Of a stretch of 7,022 nucleotides of DNA, positions 1 to 4,046 are shown piece by piece. Every line of letters begins with the position of its first letter. Within the stretch, counting starts at the first letter, position 1. The position numbers and the translations under genes are program-made. The notes under the pieces are model-generated. The model saw only the letters and a list, made by a program, of their open reading frames with translations. It was not told where the DNA came from and searched no databases. The DNA comes from Cytophagales bacterium. Its GTDB lineage: Bacteria > Bacteroidota > Bacteroidia > Cytophagales > Cyclobacteriaceae. The stretch spans positions 1 through 7,022 of the forward strand of contig JAJCYK010000478.1 of NCBI GenBank assembly GCA_029262935.1, in the 5' to 3' direction.

Positions 1-40
1 AAAAATGCACAAAAAGTGTATAAATATTTGCAATGACACT

Positions 41-48
41 TATATTTG
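41..48 (+). promoter_or_regulatory. Candidate -7 promoter element of the tRNA gene
   Basis: The octamer TATATTTG matches the Bacteroidota -7 consensus TAnnTTTG and lies 23 bp before the mature tRNA 5' end, which leaves room for a transcription start near 53-56 and a short leader. A near copy, AATATTTG, sits at 23-30. No TTG-type -33 element is seen at the usual spacing upstream, so the call rests on the -7 match and its position. Confidence 0.5.
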
Positions 49-71
49 CAACCTGACCAACAATAGGTCCT

Positions 72-145
72 GGTTCCGTAGCTCAACTGGATAGAGCAAC
101 TGCCTTCTAAGCAGTAGGTTCGGGGTTCGAGTCCCTGCGGAATCA
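72..145 (+). tRNA. tRNA-Arg (anticodon TCT)
   Basis: A complete cloverleaf can be drawn by eye. The acceptor stem GGTTCCG (72-78) pairs with CGGAATC (138-144), with one G-T wobble, and the discriminator base is A145. The D stem is GCTC/GAGC (81-84/94-97). The anticodon stem ACTGC/GCAGT (99-103/111-115) closes the loop CTTCTAA, placing the anticodon TCT at 106-108, which reads AGA and AGG arginine codons. The T arm CGGGG/CCCTG encloses TTCGAGT. The 3' CCA is not encoded: the sequence after the discriminator is CAT, so CCA must be added enzymatically. The gene appears to stand alone, with its own promoter and terminator. Confidence 0.97.
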
Positions 146-224
146 CATTGATTATCAACGAATTACAGGGTTTATTTTATTTTAGTAATTTTTTGGTTTA
201 CACATTAGTGTACTGAAATCATAT

Positions 225-250
225 AAAAATCTCTCTTCGGAGAGTTTTTT
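225..250 (+). terminator. Intrinsic terminator downstream of the tRNA
   Basis: The stem CTCTC (231-235) and GAGAG (240-244) closes the very stable tetraloop TTCG and is followed directly by six T (245-250). The A-run at 225-229 can pair partly with the T-run, so the hairpin may also work on the minus strand. It ends the tRNA transcript about 80 bp after the mature 3' end. Confidence 0.85.
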
Positions 251-282
251 GTTTAGCAAAGGATATGGTCGATAATACCTTA

Positions 283-301
283 ATTGAAAAGCTTTTTCAA
301 T
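283..301. repeat. Small AT-rich palindrome (ATTGAAAAGC/TTTTTCAAT)
   Basis: A nearly perfect dyad centred on the perfect 10-bp palindrome AAAAGCTTTT (287-296), flanked by ATTG and TCAAT, lies about 130 bp before the VOC gene. It could be an operator or chance in AT-rich DNA. The rest of 251-428 shows no gene and no clear promoter. Confidence 0.25.
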
Positions 302-428
302 ACTTACAGACACGTTGAAATCATTTGATTTAACATGGAAGTGTGGTGGCGGGTGTTCATTTGGGTAAAAATCAAGAACTATGTCAATGGGAGCGAGACC
401 ACTAAAGACTCTATTTTAAGAACAACTG

Positions 429-860
429 ATGGTAGAAATGATTGGAAATAAAATTAAAGGCTTAGGAGAAATAGTTCTGCGAGTAAATGATATGAAATTA
501 ATGAAAAATTTCTATCAGAAAACTATAGGATTTGAATTGATGAATGAATCCGAGAATTATACTTTTTTCAAAATTGCAGATGGTGTTGGTGGCCATACTC
601 AAACCTTAGCATTATTTGCAAAGAATAATCTAACTGCCTTTAGTGAAGAGTTAAAAGCTATAAAACAAGAGAATACCACATTACATCATTTCGCTCTTGA
701 AATCGAAAAATTTGACTATGAAGAAATACTGATTTTATGTAAAAAAAGTAAAATAGAGTATGTAACCGAGATATTTGAATGGGTTAAATGGAAATCCATA
801 TTTATCAAAGATCCAGAATCGAATATTGTCGAATTTGTTTGTCATGATCCGGAGATTTAA
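429..860 (+). CDS. VOC-superfamily protein (glyoxalase/bleomycin-resistance/dioxygenase fold)
   Basis: This encodes a 143-residue, single-domain protein of the vicinal oxygen chelate superfamily, whose members use a metal site on paired beta-alpha-beta-beta-beta modules for isomerase, dioxygenase or drug-binding chemistry. Visible family marks are the first strand and helix GEIVLRVNDMKLMKNFYQ (residues 13-30), the start of the second module LHHFALEI (85-92), and the closing strand PESNIVEFV (129-137). By family alignment from memory, the metal ligands would be E14, H87 and E135; these positions are plausible but not proven. The length is typical and no signal peptide is seen, so it should be cytosolic. 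The start is ATG 429; an in-frame ATG at 438 gives a protein three residues shorter and is equally possible, since neither has a clear Shine-Dalgarno. A hand count over 481-720 gives 71 of 240 G+C (30%), well below the 3' gene. The substrate cannot be told from sequence. Confidence 0.9.
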   Translation: MVEMIGNKIKGLGEIVLRVNDMKLMKNFYQKTIGFELMNESENYTFFKIADGVGGHTQTLALFAKNNLTAFSEELKAIKQENTTLHHFALEIEKFDYEEILILCKKSKIEYVTEIFEWVKWKSIFIKDPESNIVEFVCHDPEI

Positions 861-864
861 TGCC

Positions 865-887
865 GGTAAGCGCCTTACCTTTACTTT
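865..887 (+). terminator. Candidate terminator hairpin after the VOC gene
   Basis: A perfect 6-bp stem GGTAAG/CTTACC (865-870/874-879) with a CGC loop starts 4 bp after the VOC stop codon and is followed by TTTACTTT. The tail is interrupted and the stem is short, so termination may be weak, but the position directly behind the stop codon supports the role. Confidence 0.45.
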
Positions 888-960
888 GAAGAGAATTCTG
901 TCATCCTCTTGGTACTATAATCCATCACCCATTGCCAGTTACATGGCCCTCCTTATCACC

Positions 961-1179
961 TCAAGCAAGAAATCCACCATCGGTGCCCTTTCCTCCTCCA
1001 GTATATAAGATAAATTGATCCTCCATTAGATTATGAATATCTACTAAGTTATCCAGTTTGATCTGGTAGGAGTGATTGCCCGATCTACCTTCAATAGTTC
1101 CTAGCATTCCTACAGTAATAGATTGACTTAAGTGCGCCGAATTTGTGACAATGATTCTTTGTTCTGCTTTGAGAGTCAT
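961..1179 (-). CDS. Small hypothetical protein, 72 residues, possible SH3/KOW-like barrel
   Basis: I do not recognise a named family. The frame starts at ATG 1179, with an in-frame TAA two codons upstream that fixes the start, and ends at TGA 961-963. The product is a mixed-charge, strand-rich sequence: RIIVTNSAHL, then VGMLGTIEGR, SYQIKLDNL and EDQFILY. This spacing, with a Gly turn between short hydrophobic strands, recalls small SH3-like barrels of the 'G-x-x-G-T-V' type, but that is impression only. The C-terminus is Gly-rich (TGGGKGTDGG). Past the TGA the same frame continues for 11 codons with the peptide GDKEGHVTGNG before a second stop, so the C-terminus may have been shortened. The overlapping plus-strand frame looks far less protein-like. 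The gene is convergent with the VOC gene. No promoter or Shine-Dalgarno is evident. It could still be a chance ORF. Confidence 0.45.
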   Translation of the reverse strand: MTLKAEQRIIVTNSAHLSQSITVGMLGTIEGRSGNHSYQIKLDNLVDIHNLMEDQFILYTGGGKGTDGGFLA

Positions 1180-1570
1180 AGCTTAATTGATTTGGTTGGA
1201 TAAGGAATTTAACCATTTGAGACGATTATTCCCAATAGCACTATCCTGGAACAGGCACGCTATACTGCCTTCCTAGTCTTCATCCACTTCAAGCATATAC
1301 GAATAGTTACAACAGGACAGTTTGATGAATTCACGTAATAATACGGGGTTGTGGGCTTTACGGAATTGACATAAATTATTGTCAAAATAACTGGGTGTTA
1401 ATCTTTAGCCAATTTTTGCAACGTACATATTTGGCAAACTTGACAACCCTGCTTAAATGTCCTGCCCATCTTTATATTTTTAATAAAATGAATATCTGTT
1501 AGGGACTCCTTGGATGTGTCCCAATATTATGTGAAGTTAGAAGGCAGGCCAATCAATTTAATGCAACCAT
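1180..1570. other. Non-coding stretch with dyads upstream of the AraC-type gene
   Basis: No convincing gene is seen on either strand. Visible structure: a perfect dyad TTGACA-N8-TGTCAA (1366-1385); an inverted repeat TTTGC/GCAAA (1415-1419/1434-1438) overlapping the promoter-like octamer CATATTTG (1426-1433, one mismatch to TAnnTTTG); and a short hairpin GGGAC/GTCCC (1502-1506/1518-1522) about 50 bp before the regulator start. Any of these could take part in control of the regulator gene or of the divergent minus-strand ORF. Dyads of this size are also expected by chance in AT-rich DNA. Confidence 0.4.
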
Positions 1571-2038
1571 TTGAATATTGAATTAAATATAACCCAAAGT
1601 CTGAAGGACCAGTTTCAAAAGTATTTTAAATTGAAAGAGGTTCAAGGGGAGTATTTTTTAAATACAGCTATTGGTGGTGGTCAAGGCATGGAATTTTTAG
1701 ATTTTCCCGGCCAGATGGAATTCTATCATTTCAAAAAGTCCTATTTCAAAACTCCCATTAGCATGAAATCGGTTAATCCTGTAGATACGGAATGGTTCCT
1801 GATACATATTAATCTATCCAAAACCAAACAGCAAAAAAGGGTCGCCGACGAATCTATTGATTTTCAAAAACACTTGCCCATCGGGCTCTTATTATATGGT
1901 CCGGGTTTGGAAATAGAGACCCAATTACCGGCGCATGTAGAAATGGAACTAGCAAGCATACATTTTCATCGTTCATTTCTTGACACTTATTTTGATAATT
2001 GGACAAATTACATTGATGCCAATAAGAACTTGGTCTAG
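1571..2038 (+). CDS. AraC-type regulator, N-terminal sensor fragment (truncated product)
   Basis: This is what the ribosome would make from the upstream start as the sequence stands: 155 residues with no DNA-binding domain. It contains the mixed alpha/beta ligand-sensing half found in front of the AraC helix-turn-helix domain in many flavobacterial regulators. The ligand cannot be read from the sequence. The start is TTG 1571; the next in-frame ATG is at residue 40 and would remove the first strands. On its own this fragment should not regulate transcription, unless readthrough of the TAG occurs or it acts on the C-terminal fragment in trans. Confidence 0.5.
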   Translation: MNIELNITQSLKDQFQKYFKLKEVQGEYFLNTAIGGGQGMEFLDFPGQMEFYHFKKSYFKTPISMKSVNPVDTEWFLIHINLSKTKQQKRVADESIDFQKHLPIGLLLYGPGLEIETQLPAHVEMELASIHFHRSFLDTYFDNWTNYIDANKNLV

Positions 2039-2131
2039 GAAGATTTAGATTACAAATTAGAAAGTGCTTTATACAAGGCGTTATACTCAATTCGAAACAA
2101 GATTGAATGCCACGCCAATGTACTTCATTTC

Positions 2132-2512
2132 ATGAATCTTTTTTTTAGAAAACTACAAATTCATTCCCCGATATCGCATCATGAGACGTTGCATTCGATG
2201 GACGTAAAGAGTTTATTTATGGCTTCCACCCACTTAAGAAATCCTTTAGCCCGTACCGCGCCTACTTTAACTGAACTGGCTGCTATTGCCAATATGGGTA
2301 TTACTAAATTCAAAACTTCTTTTAAGCAGCTATTTGGTAGTGCACCCATTCAGTATCGAAACAAAATAAGGATGGAATTCGCACGAGAGGAAATAGTGTC
2401 CAGAAGAAAAACGCCTACTCAAATAAGTTACGATTTAGGGTACGCACATCCGTCCAACTTTACCACCGCATACAAAAAACACTTTGGCGAACTACCTTCT
2501 TCACTGCTATAG
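2132..2512 (+). CDS. AraC-type DNA-binding fragment, 126 residues, possible internal-start product
   Basis: From the in-frame ATG 2132 (residue 188 of the intact protein) the frame is open to 2512. It holds both helix-turn-helix units: TLTELAAIANMGITKFKTSF at fragment residues 45-64, and TPTQISYDLGYAHPSNF at 94-110 followed by KKHFGELP. The size is close to that of stand-alone regulators of the same fold, such as MarA and SoxS, so a functional DNA-binding protein is conceivable if translation starts here. Against this, the leader before 2132 shows no Shine-Dalgarno and is not A-rich, and the start lies 93 bp after the upstream stop, far for re-initiation. A run of nine T follows at 2515-2523 without an obvious hairpin. 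Treat it primarily as the distal part of the broken gene. Confidence 0.45.
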   Translation: MNLFFRKLQIHSPISHHETLHSMDVKSLFMASTHLRNPLARTAPTLTELAAIANMGITKFKTSFKQLFGSAPIQYRNKIRMEFAREEIVSRRKTPTQISYDLGYAHPSNFTTAYKKHFGELPSSLL

Positions 2513-2610
2513 TATTTTTTTTTCGTCTTCCTTAACTAGTAAAACGTCTTTTAGCATTAAAGGTCCGGGGGTTTTAGCTTCCAAATTGCAAACAACCAAA
2601 GTCTTGTAAT

Positions 2611-3192
2611 ATGAAATGCCTTTATTTGATGCTCGCGCTTAGTTTGATTTCCATGAGATTATACGGGCAGGAGGCAAGCGCCGTCCTGGCAAATCAAAGC
2701 GAAACCAACAAAGAGATAGCAAGAAATTTCTATCAAGATCTATGGTTCACGAACAATACGGGTAATTATAAGCATTACGTGGCTGATCAATATGTGGTGC
2801 ATGACATAGGGGATAGAAAAGGTGTAATTGAACCGGCCGTTGAGCAAAAAAATATTGCCGACTTCTTTTGGAAGCATGGCGCGTTTGATTGTAAAATTGA
2901 CTATCAGATCTCGGAGGGTGACCTGGTTGCCACGCGTTGGACAGGTTCATTTAAAGCCCATACTTTGTTTGGTCGTATATTTCTAGAAACTAAAGCACCG
3001 ATCAGTATTATTAATGTATTCAGGATTAAGGATGGGAAAATAGTAGAACTTTGGAACCATCGCCATGATATTGAAACGCCTCAGACTTTAAAATTTACCA
3101 TTAAAGGTCTTATTATGGGCTTAATGCTAGCACTGATACCCACTTTTATAGCATTCCGGCTTAGGAAAAAGTTAAGGCAGCTTAGTAAATGA
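2611..3192 (+). CDS. Exported SnoaL/NTF2-like protein with C-terminal membrane anchor
   Basis: This is a 193-residue protein in three parts. Residues 1 to about 19 form a Sec signal peptide (MKCLYLMLALSLI..., cleavage near LYG-QEA). Residues 32-155 resemble the SnoaL-like polyketide-cyclase/NTF2 cone fold: NKEIARNFYQDLW at the first helix, YVVHD (H64), TRWTGSF (108-114), and the family-typical end NVFRIKDGKIVELWNHRHD (135-153). Residues about 164-183 form a hydrophobic helix followed by the basic tail RLRKKLRQLSK. The topology inferred from the positive-inside rule puts the SnoaL domain in the periplasm, anchored in the inner membrane with the tail in the cytoplasm. ATG 2611 is the first start after an in-frame TAG at 2575. 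Members of this fold range from cyclases and isomerases to non-enzymatic binders, so the activity is unknown. It lies 98 bp after the interrupted AraC-type gene, its likely former regulator. Confidence 0.85.
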   Translation: MKCLYLMLALSLISMRLYGQEASAVLANQSETNKEIARNFYQDLWFTNNTGNYKHYVADQYVVHDIGDRKGVIEPAVEQKNIADFFWKHGAFDCKIDYQISEGDLVATRWTGSFKAHTLFGRIFLETKAPISIINVFRIKDGKIVELWNHRHDIETPQTLKFTIKGLIMGLMLALIPTFIAFRLRKKLRQLSK

Positions 3193-3206
3193 TGTCACAC
3201 AACACC

Positions 3207-3325
3207 ATAACAAGCTATTGGCTAGTTCTAAGGCAACCTAGAATGTAGTCCAGGATTACCTGCCTAATGAATTTCAAGCTGACAAATGACCTTGTAGGGT
3301 TTCATTTCAAAAATTGGCTTGTTAT
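3207..3325. repeat. Nested inverted repeat after the SnoaL-like gene
   Basis: The outer arms ATAACAAGC (3207-3215) and GCTTGTTAT (3317-3325) are perfect 9-bp complements. Inside them lies a second pair, AGGCA (3231-3235) and TGCCT (3261-3265). ATTGGCT also occurs as a direct repeat next to the arms (3217-3223 and 3313-3319). The element begins 15 bp after the stop codon. The outline faintly recalls integron attC sites, which fold from AAC/GTT-ended arms, but the core RYYYAAC/GTTRRRY rule is not met and the inner arms are placed unevenly. It may be a fold-back terminator, an old mobile-element scar, or chance. Confidence 0.3.
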
Positions 3326-3830
3326 CTAGTGATAGTAAAAAAGCGGGCTACTGAGGGGATTTGTCTAGCTAATTGCATTCCCTACAATCACATGTATAAG
3401 TACAAGGGATACGCCAAAAATTAAAATGAGGCATTTTGACTTAAATTCTTCGTTTATTTTGATCCGCATAATCTTGAAGCTTTGGGTACGACCTTAATGG
3501 AAGTATCCAGGTAATGTAACCCATTAGAATCATGTGACGACGGTTTAAGACTTTTTCGCACAGTTTCTTTCTCCATTGCCAATAGCTGCCAATAAGCTCC
3601 CTAATGGTGGACTTGCATATGAGACTAATCTCTCGAAACATCCTCAAAAGGTAATTTTAAAGAAGAAAATCACAAAACGCCGTCCATAGAATGACATTGC
3701 AAATTTTACTCTTAATGTAAGTACTCACGCAATTAGTCGCTAAATAAGCAAGTATTTTCTTCGAATAATACAATAATTGCTTTTACCCCATCTGGTAACA
3801 CAGCATAACCCACGCATTTATTTCTTAAAT

Positions 3831-3871
3831 CCATTCGGCTTGGAAACTGTACTATTCAAAGGCCGAATTGG
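3831..3871. repeat. Inverted repeat CCATTCGGC / GCCGAATTGG upstream of the large gene
   Basis: CCATTCGGC (3831-3839) and GCCGAATTGG (3862-3871) are complementary apart from one extra T, separated by 22 bp. It is a locally G+C-rich dyad in a very AT-rich stretch about 180 bp before the large gene. It could be a regulator binding site or a weak terminator hairpin for a transcript entering from upstream; no T-run follows, which favours the first. Confidence 0.35.
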
Positions 3872-4027
3872 TCCATTTGTCTAAATAAATATAATTATAT
3901 ATATATTATTTTGACTTTTGCAAAGAGTAATAAATCAAATCATGTTAATTATGCGGACAAATACTACAAAAGCTTACATAAGTATATATACGTTGTTATT
4001 TAAGTATTTACCTCATAATCCGCTACT

Positions 4028-4035
4028 TACATTTG
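4028..4035 (+). promoter_or_regulatory. Candidate -7 promoter element of the large surface-protein gene
   Basis: TACATTTG fits the Bacteroidota -7 consensus TAnnTTTG exactly and ends 11 bp before the ATG. A start of transcription at the usual distance would leave a leader of only about 5-8 nt, so the mRNA would be nearly leaderless. No TTG is found at the normal -33 spacing. A less perfect element (TTATTTTG, one mismatch) lies farther up near 3906-3913 and would give a longer leader. Confidence 0.35.
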
Positions 4036-4046
4036 TTCAAACCTAA

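Larger units (their letters stand above)
1571..2512 (+). pseudogene. AraC-family transcriptional regulator interrupted by one in-frame TAG
   Basis: A single frame runs from TTG 1571 to TAG 2510-2512. It would encode 313 residues, a usual length for a two-domain AraC regulator, but codon 156 (2036-2038) is TAG. Sequence on both sides stays protein-like in the same frame: ...IDANKNLV, stop, EDLDYKLESALYKALYS... Residues 1-155 are a sensor-type N-terminal half, with HVEMELASIHFHRSFLDTYF typical of the region before the linker. Residues 232-253 and 282-304 are the two helix-turn-helix units; the second reads PTQISYDLGYAHPSNFTTAY and then KKHFGELP, which fits the AraC signature. An in-frame TAA at 1559-1561 rules out an earlier start; the first codon is a rare TTG, which may itself be a decayed ATG. 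CAG to TAG (Gln) would be the simplest origin of the stop. A sequencing error or a true recent nonsense mutation both fit. Confidence 0.85.
3193..4046. other. Long intergenic region without a convincing gene
   Basis: About 850 bp separates the SnoaL-like gene from the large surface-protein gene. The first 130 bp contain nested inverted repeats (3207-3325). The middle (3330-3780) shows nothing I can assign; its longest frame, on the minus strand at 3441-3647, does not look like a protein family. The last 250 bp are very AT-rich, with an alternating TA tract near 3890-3908, a dyad at 3831-3871 and a promoter-like octamer at 4028-4035. These fit a control region for the downstream gene. Confidence 0.5.

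Noticed and set aside
775..1008. Plus-strand ORF overlapping the end of the VOC gene
   Set aside because: It is a different frame of the VOC gene that runs into the antisense of the small minus-strand ORF; Ser-rich low-complexity tail and no family features.
1501..1508. AGGGACTC as an inverted copy of part of the tRNA T arm (possible attachment-site remnant)
   Set aside because: Only 8 bp are shared, the orientation is inverted and no integrase gene is present; expected by chance in a window of this size.
2036..2038. TAG as a recoded (pyrrolysine-type) sense codon
   Set aside because: Nothing in the window suggests recoding, such systems are not known from this group, and other genes here (the regulator's own end at 2510-2512) use TAG as a normal stop.
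1854..2090. Minus-strand ORF opposite the AraC-type gene
   Set aside because: Antisense to a clear protein frame that continues through the TAG; Cys/His/Pro-rich sequence typical of a shadow frame.
2747..2950. Minus-strand ORF opposite the SnoaL-like gene
   Set aside because: Antisense of a well-supported domain; composition is not protein-like.
3267..3329. 20-codon ORF inside the nested inverted repeat
   Set aside because: Too short, with no ribosome binding signal, and it coincides with the repeat arms.
3441..3647. 68-codon minus-strand ORF
   Set aside because: It starts with TTG (ATG two codons later), has an odd composition rich in Arg, Trp and Leu, no recognisable domain and no promoter or terminator nearby; best read as a chance frame.
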